This document shows positions 1-6,587 of a stretch of 8,795 nucleotides of DNA, in pieces (position 1 is the stretch's first letter; each line of letters starts with the position of its first letter). The translations under genes and the position numbers were made by a program. The notes beneath the pieces were generated by a model, which saw nothing but the letters and a program-made list of their open reading frames with translations, did not search any database and was not told the DNA's origin. Origin of the DNA: Acidimicrobiaceae bacterium (GTDB lineage Bacteria > Actinomycetota > Acidimicrobiia > Acidimicrobiales > RAAP-2); NCBI GenBank assembly GCA_003151555.1, contig PLXU01000028.1:174-8968 (forward strand), written 5' to 3'.

Positions 1-2
1 CG

Positions 3-443
3 CTCAACGGGGGCAAGCGCATCGGCCAGGTCGAAGACGTGGTCGAGCTGGGCCAGGCGCTGGAGGTTCGCGTCGACGACATCGACCCCCAGGGCAAGGT
101 ATCGCTGTCCCTGGCGGGCGAGTACGCGAACGCCGAATCAAGTTTCAATGACGCACCGCGGGCCCCGCGCCCACCGCGCGATTCAAACGACCGTGGAGGA
201 CGCGACGACCGTGGTGGTCGTGGTGAACGAAGTGATCGCGGTGATCGCGGATCGAGCGAGCGTGGCGAGCGTGGCGAGCGTGGCGCTCGAGAGAGTAGCC
301 CGTCCAGCGCGGCTTCGTCGGCCTTCGAGACGGCGTTCGAAGCTGAACTGGCCGGTGAGATCGGTGACCTCGGTCCCGGTGGTCCGGCGTTCAGCGCTGA
401 CGATGGTGGTGGACGTCGCAGTCCGCGGCCCCGTCGCCGTTAA
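3..443 (+). CDS. pnp: Polyribonucleotide nucleotidyltransferase (PNPase), C-terminal end only (5' end outside window)
   Basis: PNPase is the phosphorolytic 3'-5' exoribonuclease of bacterial RNA decay. Only its last 146 residues are here, in the frame starting at base 3. Residues 1-40 are the last part of the S1 RNA-binding domain: NGGKRIGQVEDVV, then a VRVDDIDPQGKVSLS strand, which matches the usual GKRIGRVEDV...I.DIDxxGKISL ending of PNPase. Residues about 41-146 form a low-complexity, probably disordered tail. It has an RG/ERG/DRG-rich block (about residues 60-95), an Ala/Ser/Glu stretch, and a basic RRSPRPRRR terminus. Such basic Arg-Gly tails usually bind RNA or protein partners (inference). 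The gene ends in TAA at 441-443, directly before a strong terminator, so it is the last gene of its transcript. The identification rests on the S1 ending and on the dapB-dapA-rnj-ftsK neighbours; another S1 protein is possible but less likely. Confidence 0.88.
   Translation, partial: LNGGKRIGQVEDVVELGQALEVRVDDIDPQGKVSLSLAGEYANAESSFNDAPRAPRPPRDSNDRGGRDDRGGRGERSDRGDRGSSERGERGERGARESSPSSAASSAFETAFEAELAGEIGDLGPGGPAFSADDGGGRRSPRPRRR
190..290 (+). repeat. Short tandem repeats encoding the RG/ERG tail of PNPase
   Basis: Imperfect 9-base tandem units encode three-residue repeats. GTGATCGCG occurs twice back to back (232-240, 241-249). CGTGGCGAG occurs at 261-269 and 270-278, followed by a partial third copy. 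The protein reads as alternating DRG, GRG and ERG triplets. The repeats are in frame, so copy-number changes would lengthen or shorten the tail without a frameshift. Confidence 0.8.
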
Positions 444-449
444 CTCTTA

Positions 450-503
450 GCGGGCCGTGCGACACAGTCGTAATGACTGTGGCGCACGGCCCGCACTTTT
501 TTT
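450..503 (+). terminator. Strong Rho-independent terminator after pnp
   Basis: The left arm 450-461 (GCGGGCCGTGCG) pairs perfectly with 483-494. After one A/G mismatch, 463-469 (CACAGTC) pairs with 475-481 (GACTGTG), leaving a five-base loop GTAAT (470-474). The stem thus has 19 pairs with one mismatch and is followed by AC and seven T (497-503). It begins seven bases after the pnp stop. It should end the upstream pnp transcript and separate it from the downstream gene. Confidence 0.95.
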
Positions 504-504
504 C

Positions 505-518
505 GTAACTTGGAGACC
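505..518 (+). promoter_or_regulatory. Probable leaderless promoter (-10 TAACTT) of the YfhO-like gene
   Basis: The hexamer TAACTT (506-511) matches the actinobacterial -10 pattern TANNNT. Seven bases separate it from the ATG at 519, so a start site 6-7 bases downstream would fall at or one base before the ATG. The -10 begins two bases after the T-run of the pnp terminator. Any -35 element would therefore sit in the right arm of the hairpin, where no good TTGACA-like match is visible. GGAG at 512-515 is too close to the ATG for a normal Shine-Dalgarno site. Confidence 0.6.
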
Positions 519-3218
519 ATGACCTCGGCGATCGACACAACGCCCACGCGGTGGTGGCGACCACTGGCGCACGCTGATCGTGTCGCGATGATCTGGATCG
601 TGGCCGTGCCGCTCTTGATCTTCATCGTGCCGGCGCTCTTCGGCCACCCGGCCATCCAGGGCGACAACATTATCCAGAACTTTCCACTCCGGGTACTGAG
701 TGGTCGACAGATCGCCTCGGGTCACCTGCCGCTGTTCAATCCCTACGCCAACTCGGGCACGCCCCTGCTCGGCGGGCTCAACGCCGGTGCGCTGTATCCC
801 TTGACGCTGCTCTTCGTCTTCATCACGCCCATCGCCGCGTGGATCCTCAACCTGATCGCGGTATACGTCACGGCGTCGCTCGGCATGTACGCCCTGCTGC
901 GCTGGCACGGACTGCGTAGTCTCTCCTCGCTGGCGGCCGCCTTGAGTTACGCCTACACCGGCGCGATGATTGGCCAGATCGTGCACGTGGGGGTGGTGCA
1001 GGGCTTCTCCCTCATCCCCTGGGCCGTACTTATCCTGGTGTCGCTGTCGCGCCGATTACGCCGGCTTGACGGTTCGCCCAGCTGGTGGCGCTGCGCCCGT
1101 GAGGCGCTGCCCGCCACGATGTGCTTCGCGCTGCTGTGGGGTCTGACATTCCTCACCGGCGAGCCGCGGGCCATCGCCGTCATTGAACTGATTTGTCTCG
1201 CGAGCATCCCGGTGGTGCTGGTGATGCGTACCTCCTACTCACTCACGACGTGGCGCACGCGGGTCACGTACGTAATGAGCCTCGCCGTGGGACTGTTCTG
1301 GGGGGTGGCCATCGGCCTCGTGCAGTTGCTGCCCGGTCGGTCCTTCATCGCCCTCTCACAAAGGGCCTCCATTTCCTACCGATACTTCGGCGCCGGATCG
1401 CTGCCCGTGCGCTGGCTGCCGTTGATGTTGGTCCAAGACATGTTCGGCGGCAACGGCACACTCGATAAACCGCACTACTTCGTCAACTACAACTTGGCGG
1501 AGGTGACGGGCTACGCGGGGCTGCTGGCGCTGGTCGCGTCGGCCGCCTTCCTCACTCGCGTCACGCGCCGCGGCTGGGTGGGCGAGCACCGTGACTACGT
1601 GCTCTACGTCGTGCTGGGCATCGTCGGACTCTTCGCGACGTGGGGCTCCTTCACGCCACTGGGCCACCTTTTCCACCACATACCGCTCTTCGGCAGCACG
1701 CGATTGCCAAGCCGCAACATCATCGTGGTGGACTTCGCGGCGGCGGTCCTGCTCGGATGGTGGTTCGACCGCATGCAGGCGCGCGACACCGTGGGCGCCG
1801 GCCTCGCACGAGTTGCTCGATGGTTCACCCTCGTTCCCGCGTTCGCCGCGGTCGCGCTGTGCCTGGGCATGCTCGCGTGGGGTCCCCAGATCGTGCAACG
1901 CCTGGGAGCGCCATCGACGACGGCCTACCTCGCTAAAAGCGAGACCCTCACGCTCGGCCTGCACCTCTTCATCGCGCTCTTGGTGATTGCGGTGCTGCTG
2001 TGGTGGTGTCGTTCGCGTAAGATCATCCGCTGGCTGCTGTTGATTCTGAGCGCCGACATAGTGATCTTCCTGCTCTTCAGTTCCACCGGTTTGGTCGGCG
2101 GAGAAAGCCCGAGCGAGCCGTCGCCGGCCAACGCGCTCGCCCTCCTGGGTCACGAAGGCCGCACGGCGCTCGTTGACCTGTCGGGCCAACACACGGGGGA
2201 CTACTACCGCTTGGGCCTGGCCAACCTGGACGTCTTCACGCAGCGACCCAGCGTGCAGGGCTACGGCTCGCTGATCACCACCATCTACGACGACGCGACC
2301 GGCAGTCACCCGCTGGCGGAGCTGAATCCCTGCCGCCTGGGTGACGGCACGTTCACGCAGCTGCGCTTGGATGCAATCGCCATTGCCTCGACGCAATTGA
2401 GTGCCTGGATAAGCCGCAGTTCGGTGCCCAGGAGTTCGTGCGTTAGGGCCACGACGACGGCGTCGACGAACCGCTACTTCGGCCAGCGCTTGAAGGTGGT
2501 GACCGTATCGATCACCGGTTACGGCACGCGATCGGTGTCCGCCGGACCGGTCTCGCTGCAGCTACTCAACGGTTCGGGCCACGCGGTGGGTCCGCTTCTC
2601 ACGATGAAGCCGGGGCACCGCGTAATCTTCGGATTCAATAATGGTCTCGAGGCCGCCGGATTCCGCGTGAGCGGGGCGAGGGGCGTGTCGCTCGGCGACG
2701 CCACCGTCACCCAGTTCGGGCCCGACACGCGAAGCTTCCGCCTCGACACGCCGTTCCAGCTGGCGATCTCCTCGTCCGCGTGGCGACTAAGTGCGACCGT
2801 CGGCACGTTCTCCGTCTTTAAGGCCACACATCTACTGCCACCCGACTGGCTCCCCCGTGCGTCGAGTGCCAGCCGCATCACCACGATTCGAAACGCTTCG
2901 TGGGGTGACACGTGGGTGAGCTTGACCACGACGAAACCGGTCGAGTTGGTGCGCAGCGAGGCCTACCTGCCGGGATGGCGCGCGACGGCGCTCAACACCA
3001 CGACTGGCGCGAGCGTGTCGCTCAATGTCGATCGCTCCGGACTGATCCAAAGGGTCACCGTGCCGTCCGGCTCATGGACGGTGCACTTCCACTATCACGC
3101 GCCCTACATTGAATCGGGACTGCTCGCGTCATCGCTGGGGACCCTTGCGCTCGCCGGTCTCGCGACCACACTGCTCGTTACCGGACGGCGAAGTCGAAAG
3201 GGTAAGGTTTCGACGTGA
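519..3218 (+). CDS. YfhO-like polytopic membrane protein, probable GT-C-fold glycosyltransferase-like enzyme
   Basis: This 899-residue integral membrane protein resembles the bacterial YfhO family, which is related to GT-C glycosyltransferases that use lipid-linked sugars; the substrate is unknown. Visible family features are a first membrane segment (about 22-42), then GDN (48-50) with an acidic residue where GT-C enzymes keep their catalytic Asp, then the G.LPLFNPY...G.L..GALYP signature (68-94). About ten more hydrophobic segments follow to residue 522, including RLPSRN (395-400). A long extracytoplasmic region spans about 525-860, with the YLPGWRA motif near 815-821. One last membrane helix (about 865-890) precedes a basic tail. 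ATG at 519 is chosen over the in-frame TTG at 510, because that TTG overlaps the putative -10 and a start site there could not include it. The stop overlaps dapB, so the two are probably co-transcribed. In many actinobacteria this slot holds an M16 peptidase. Family assignment is fairly sure; the reaction is unknown. Confidence 0.75.
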   Translation: MTSAIDTTPTRWWRPLAHADRVAMIWIVAVPLLIFIVPALFGHPAIQGDNIIQNFPLRVLSGRQIASGHLPLFNPYANSGTPLLGGLNAGALYPLTLLFVFITPIAAWILNLIAVYVTASLGMYALLRWHGLRSLSSLAAALSYAYTGAMIGQIVHVGVVQGFSLIPWAVLILVSLSRRLRRLDGSPSWWRCAREALPATMCFALLWGLTFLTGEPRAIAVIELICLASIPVVLVMRTSYSLTTWRTRVTYVMSLAVGLFWGVAIGLVQLLPGRSFIALSQRASISYRYFGAGSLPVRWLPLMLVQDMFGGNGTLDKPHYFVNYNLAEVTGYAGLLALVASAAFLTRVTRRGWVGEHRDYVLYVVLGIVGLFATWGSFTPLGHLFHHIPLFGSTRLPSRNIIVVDFAAAVLLGWWFDRMQARDTVGAGLARVARWFTLVPAFAAVALCLGMLAWGPQIVQRLGAPSTTAYLAKSETLTLGLHLFIALLVIAVLLWWCRSRKIIRWLLLILSADIVIFLLFSSTGLVGGESPSEPSPANALALLGHEGRTALVDLSGQHTGDYYRLGLANLDVFTQRPSVQGYGSLITTIYDDATGSHPLAELNPCRLGDGTFTQLRLDAIAIASTQLSAWISRSSVPRSSCVRATTTASTNRYFGQRLKVVTVSITGYGTRSVSAGPVSLQLLNGSGHAVGPLLTMKPGHRVIFGFNNGLEAAGFRVSGARGVSLGDATVTQFGPDTRSFRLDTPFQLAISSSAWRLSATVGTFSVFKATHLLPPDWLPRASSASRITTIRNASWGDTWVSLTTTKPVELVRSEAYLPGWRATALNTTTGASVSLNVDRSGLIQRVTVPSGSWTVHFHYHAPYIESGLLASSLGTLALAGLATTLLVTGRRSRKGKVST
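3203..3214 (+). promoter_or_regulatory. TAAGGT -10-like element or Shine-Dalgarno region before dapB
   Basis: TAAGGT (3203-3208) lies exactly six bases before the dapB GTG at 3215, inside the end of the upstream gene. That is the spacing expected of a leaderless -10 element. The same bases contain AAGG (3204-3207), and GAAAGGG lies at 3196-3202, so a ribosome-binding role within a polycistronic transcript is equally possible. Sequence alone cannot separate the two readings. Confidence 0.4.
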
Positions 3219-3985
3219 AATCTCTCGCGATCGTCGGCGGAGCGGGACGCATGGGTCAGAGCCTGGCCGCGCGGCTCGGCGCGCAGGACGACTTGAGCGT
3301 GACGGCGTTGGTTGACGTGCACGAGCCTCGCGAACTCTTTGGCGCGCGTTACGTGGAGGCGCTGAGCGATCTCGACGCCACTGGCATCGACGTGGTCATC
3401 GAGTTCTCGAGCGCCGCCAGCGTGGTCACGTCGGCCAACTGGTGCGCCGAGCACGGCGTGGCCCTGGTGATAGGAACGACTGGTCTCAACGATGAGCAGC
3501 GCCATCAGGTTGAGGCCGCCAGCGCCAAGACCGCGATCATCATGGCGTCGAACTTTTCGATCGGTGTCGTGCTGCAAGAACGGTTCGCCAAACTGGCGGC
3601 GCCGTATTTCGAGCGCGTCGAGATCATCGAACTGCACCACGACCACAAGGCCGACGCCCCCTCGGGCACGTCGCTCAGTACCGCTGCCGCCATCGCGCAG
3701 TCCCGCGCCGACGCCGGGCAACCGGCGCTGGTGGACCCGACGACGCACCACGTGCTCGCGGGTGCTCGCGGCGCCGACGCGGGTGACGGCATCATGGTGC
3801 ACTCGGTGCGTCTGCCCGGACTGGTGTCGCACCAGGAGGTTATTTTTGGTGGGCCGGGTGAGGGGCTGACGATCCGCCACGATTCGTTCGACCGCCAGAG
3901 TTTTGTGCACGGGGTGGCACTCGCCGTGCGGGCGATTGACAACACTCCGGGCCTGATGATCGGCATCGATTCGCTCATCGCGTAG
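3215..3985 (+). CDS. dapB: 4-hydroxy-tetrahydrodipicolinate reductase
   Basis: DapB is the cytoplasmic NAD(P)H-dependent reductase that converts the DapA product to tetrahydrodipicolinate, on the way to diaminopimelate and lysine. The 256-residue length is typical. The N-terminal Rossmann fold shows GGAGRMG (8-14) and an acidic D34 after the second strand. IGTTGL (86-91) and SNFSIGV (112-118) follow. The catalytic loop ELHHDHKADAPSGT (139-152) carries the H141-H142 and K145 signature. The C-terminal half has the RLPGLVSHQEVIFGGPGE segment (199-216) that packs the substrate-binding domain. No key residue is missing. The GTG start at 3215 overlaps the upstream TGA stop (GTGA), suggesting translational coupling, although a TAAGGT element six bases upstream could also start a leaderless message. 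dapA follows after 51 bases. Confidence 0.96.
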   Translation: MKSLAIVGGAGRMGQSLAARLGAQDDLSVTALVDVHEPRELFGARYVEALSDLDATGIDVVIEFSSAASVVTSANWCAEHGVALVIGTTGLNDEQRHQVEAASAKTAIIMASNFSIGVVLQERFAKLAAPYFERVEIIELHHDHKADAPSGTSLSTAAAIAQSRADAGQPALVDPTTHHVLAGARGADAGDGIMVHSVRLPGLVSHQEVIFGGPGEGLTIRHDSFDRQSFVHGVALAVRAIDNTPGLMIGIDSLIA

Positions 3986-4023
3986 AAGTGCCCTTCGCTC
4001 AGTTTCGCCCCGACCAATGGCTG

Positions 4024-4036
4024 GTAACTTTGGGAC
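4024..4036 (+). promoter_or_regulatory. Probable leaderless promoter (-10 TAACTT) of dapA
   Basis: TAACTT (4025-4030) lies exactly six bases before the dapA ATG, so the expected start nucleotide is the A of the ATG itself. The hexamer, with its preceding G, is identical to the one before the YfhO-like gene. The -35 region (around 4002-4008) has only a weak TTTCGC. GGGA at 4032-4035 is too close to the ATG to be a usual ribosome-binding site. The rest of the 51-base dapB-dapA gap shows no terminator. Confidence 0.6.
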
Positions 4037-4933
4037 ATGGCGTTGCCACGTTTTGGAACCGTTCTCACCGCGATGGTGACACCATTCGCCCCGGACGGTT
4101 CGATTGACTTTGACGTGGCCGCCCAGATTGCGCGCTTCTTGGTCGAGCAGGGTTGCGAAGGATTGGTCATCGCCGGTTCGACCGGCGAAGGCAGCGCCCT
4201 CTCGGACGAGGAGAAGCTGGATCTCTTTTCGTGCGTGGCCCAGGCCGTGACGGTGCCCGTGCTCGCCGGGTCGACTTCATCCGATACCGCTCGCTCGGTG
4301 GCGCTGACCCAGCGGGTGGCCGCGACCGGCGCGGCCGGAGTGCTGGCGACCACGCCGGCCTACGCGCGACCGAGCCAGGCCGGCATTGCCGCGCACTTCG
4401 CCGCGGTGGCCAACGCGACGAAGCTGCCGATCATGCTCTACGACATTCCCTCGCGCACCGGACGCAAGATCGATTCGGCGACGACCATCGGACTCGTGCG
4501 GACTCTCGCCAACGTCATCGCCATCAAGGACGCCTCGGGCGACCTTGTGGAAGCGGCGCACACCAAGGCGGTCCTCGGCGACGAGTTGGAACTCTACAGC
4601 GGCGACGACAGCGTGCTGTTGCCCTTCATGGCCATTGGTGCGGTGGGCATTGTCTCGGTCGCCGCGCACTGGGCGACACCCGAATTTGTCGCGCTGGTGC
4701 GCAGCGTAGAAAAGGGCGACTGGGACAAGGCGAGGGAGTACAACGAACGTTTGGCCCCTAGTTGCGCGTGGGAGAGCACCGCGCTCTACCCTAATCCCAT
4801 ACCGGCAAAGGCCGCGTTGCGCGCCCAGGGAATGGCCGTGGGCCAGTGCCGCTTGCCGTTGGGTCCCAGTGACGCCACCTGTGACGCCGAGGCGGCCGTG
4901 ATCGTTGCCTCGCTGCGGGCCACGCGTGGCTAA
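4037..4933 (+). CDS. dapA: 4-hydroxy-tetrahydrodipicolinate synthase
   Basis: DapA condenses pyruvate with aspartate-semialdehyde through a Schiff base, the committed step of the diaminopimelate/lysine branch. The 298-residue (beta/alpha)8 barrel is complete. It shows the N-terminal TAMVTPF (11-17), the pyruvate-binding GSTGEG (47-52), TTPAYARPSQAGI (105-117), YDIPSRTG (135-142) and IKDASGD (163-169). K164 is the Schiff-base lysine; Y135, Y109 and R140 match E. coli Y133, Y107 and R138. The first Thr of the usual GTTGE motif (E. coli Thr44, in the catalytic triad) is Ser48 here. The hydroxyl is kept, so activity is expected, but the residue is worth noting. The gene probably has its own promoter and forms a unit with rnj, whose start overlaps its end. 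DapA family proteins include sugar-acid lyases, but the dapB linkage supports the lysine-pathway role. Confidence 0.94.
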   Translation: MALPRFGTVLTAMVTPFAPDGSIDFDVAAQIARFLVEQGCEGLVIAGSTGEGSALSDEEKLDLFSCVAQAVTVPVLAGSTSSDTARSVALTQRVAATGAAGVLATTPAYARPSQAGIAAHFAAVANATKLPIMLYDIPSRTGRKIDSATTIGLVRTLANVIAIKDASGDLVEAAHTKAVLGDELELYSGDDSVLLPFMAIGAVGIVSVAAHWATPEFVALVRSVEKGDWDKAREYNERLAPSCAWESTALYPNPIPAKAALRAQGMAVGQCRLPLGPSDATCDAEAAVIVASLRATRG

Positions 4934-6587
4934 GGATTCCTTTCGCGTCACCTTCCTGGGCGGTCTCGGCGAGATTGGGCGCAACTGCCTCGCCCTAGAG
5001 CAGGACGGTCGCATCGTCATCGTCGACGCGGGCCTGATGTTCCCCGAGCCCACCATGTACGGCGTGGACCTGATCCTGCCGGACTTTCGCTGGCTTATTG
5101 AGCGCAAGGACCGGGTGGACGCCATTGTGCTGACCCACGGACACGAGGACCACACCGGGGCGCTGCGCTACTTGGTCAAGGACATCAACGTGCCCATCTA
5201 CGGCGCCGCGTTGACCTTGGGTTTCGCCCGTCACCGACTCAGCGAAGCCAAGGTCGCCAACACTCTCACCTTCATCGAAGTGACCGACGGCGAGCGTCGC
5301 CGCATCGGGCCCTTCGAGGTGGAGTTCATTCCCGTCACCCACTCGGTGCCCAGCGCGCACGCGCTGGCGTTTCACACCAAGGTCGGCATCGTGGTGCACT
5401 CGGGCGACTTCAAACTCGACCTCACACCGATCGACGGACGGCGCACGGACATCTCGCGCTTGGCGGCCATCGGCGACGAGGGCGTCGCCCTGTTGCTCTG
5501 CGATTCAACCAACGCCGAGGAGCCAGGCTTCACCGCGTCGGAGCGTTCGGTCGGCGGCGCGCTGCGCCGACTCTTTCTCGAACGGCCCCAGCGTCGCATG
5601 GTCGTGGCCTGTTTCGCCAGTCACATTCATCGAGTCCAGCAGATCATCGACGTGGCCTTGGAGCAGAACCGCAAGATCGCCCTGATGGGTCGCTCGATGG
5701 AGTCCAACGTCAAGTTGGCGAGGAAGCTGCGCCTGTTGCACGTGGAAAACGCCGACCTCATCGACGTGGAGAACATCGACCGCTTTACCCCCGGCGAGGT
5801 GTGCGTTATCTGCACCGGATCACAGGGCGAGCCGCTGGCCGCGCTGTCGAAGCTGTCGCGTGGTGACGCCCGGTACCTAAAGGTCGGCGCCGACGACACC
5901 GTGATACTCAGTTCGCATCCGATACCGGGCAACGAATGGTCGGTCGGCCGGGTGATCGACGATCTGCACCGCGCCGGCACCGAGGTGATCCATTCGGAGC
6001 ACGAACCGGTGCACGCGTCGGGCCACGCCCGACAGGGCGAGTTGCGCACCTTCCACCAACTGGTGCGTCCGCGAAATTTCGTGCCGGTGCACGGCGAGTA
6101 TCGCCACATGGTCCACCACGCCGATCTGGCACTCACGATGGGACTGACCAACCCGCACATACTGATCTGCGAGGATGGCGACCAGGTCGAGGTGACCGCC
6201 GCCGGCATCAAGCGCTCCGGCCAGGTGCCGGCTGGCTTTCACTACATCGACGGCAGTGCTGGCGACCTCGACGAGCGACCGCTCGAGGAGCGCCGGATGC
6301 TCGCGGCTTTCGGGGTCCTGCAGATCACGGCCGGGATTGACAAGGACCGTGGCACCATCATTCAGCCGGTGCGCATCATCACGCGCGGGTGGTTCGACGG
6401 CGAACACGACCGCGACCTACTCGAAACGGTCACCAGCAACGTTCGCGAAACCATCGAGACGGCGCTGCGCGAGGGTGACCGCGACGAAGCGTCGCTCAAC
6501 AAGGTGGCCCAACGCGCGGCCGGACGATTGCTGGGTCAGAAGTTCCGACGCCAGCCGGTGCTCATGACGGCCATCGTCGTTCTTTAG
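4926..6587 (+). CDS. rnj: Ribonuclease J (metallo-beta-lactamase / beta-CASP family)
   Basis: RNase J is a cytoplasmic zinc-dependent 5'-3' exo- and endoribonuclease for mRNA decay and rRNA processing. With the GTG start at 4926 the protein has 553 residues, normal for the family. Visible parts are FLGGLGEIGRN (10-20), the metal motif HGHEDH (71-76), H139 in THSVPSAH, and D161 in HSGDFKLD. The beta-CASP part contains CFASHIHRVQQ (229-239), GSQGEP (298-303), SSHPIPGNE (329-337) and HASGHARQGEL (363-373). PVHGEYRH (387-394) supplies the last metal ligand, H389. The C-terminal domain ends at 553. The GTG is preferred over an in-frame TTG at 4905 because the protein then begins MAKDSFRVTFLGG, as family members do, and overlaps the dapA stop by only eight bases. 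No -10 motif precedes it, so it is probably translated from the dapA message. Its stop overlaps the convergent SIP stop. Confidence 0.96.
   Translation: MAKDSFRVTFLGGLGEIGRNCLALEQDGRIVIVDAGLMFPEPTMYGVDLILPDFRWLIERKDRVDAIVLTHGHEDHTGALRYLVKDINVPIYGAALTLGFARHRLSEAKVANTLTFIEVTDGERRRIGPFEVEFIPVTHSVPSAHALAFHTKVGIVVHSGDFKLDLTPIDGRRTDISRLAAIGDEGVALLLCDSTNAEEPGFTASERSVGGALRRLFLERPQRRMVVACFASHIHRVQQIIDVALEQNRKIALMGRSMESNVKLARKLRLLHVENADLIDVENIDRFTPGEVCVICTGSQGEPLAALSKLSRGDARYLKVGADDTVILSSHPIPGNEWSVGRVIDDLHRAGTEVIHSEHEPVHASGHARQGELRTFHQLVRPRNFVPVHGEYRHMVHHADLALTMGLTNPHILICEDGDQVEVTAAGIKRSGQVPAGFHYIDGSAGDLDERPLEERRMLAAFGVLQITAGIDKDRGTIIQPVRIITRGWFDGEHDRDLLETVTSNVRETIETALREGDRDEASLNKVAQRAAGRLLGQKFRRQPVLMTAIVVL

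Noticed and set aside
510..518. TTG at 510 as start of the YfhO-like protein
   Set aside because: It overlaps the putative -10 hexamer and lacks a ribosome-binding site; ATG at 519 fits the start pattern repeated elsewhere in the window.
1356..2396. Minus-strand open frame of 346 codons within the YfhO-like gene
   Set aside because: Composition is Arg/Glu/Gln-rich without hydrophobic core patterns, and the plus-strand protein has coherent membrane segments and family motifs.
3986..4036. dapB-dapA gap as a riboswitch (lysine type) or small gene
   Set aside because: Only 51 bases, far too short for a lysine riboswitch, with no strong hairpin; it holds just the TAACTT element.
3505..4353. Minus-strand open frame of 282 codons spanning the dapB-dapA junction
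   Set aside because: It runs antisense through two unmistakable enzyme genes and shows no domain; a GC-rich shadow.
4905..4925. TTG at 4905 as start of RNase J
   Set aside because: It would add seven residues (MPRCGPR) not expected before the family's N-terminus and enlarge the dapA overlap; GTG at 4926 gives the usual beginning.
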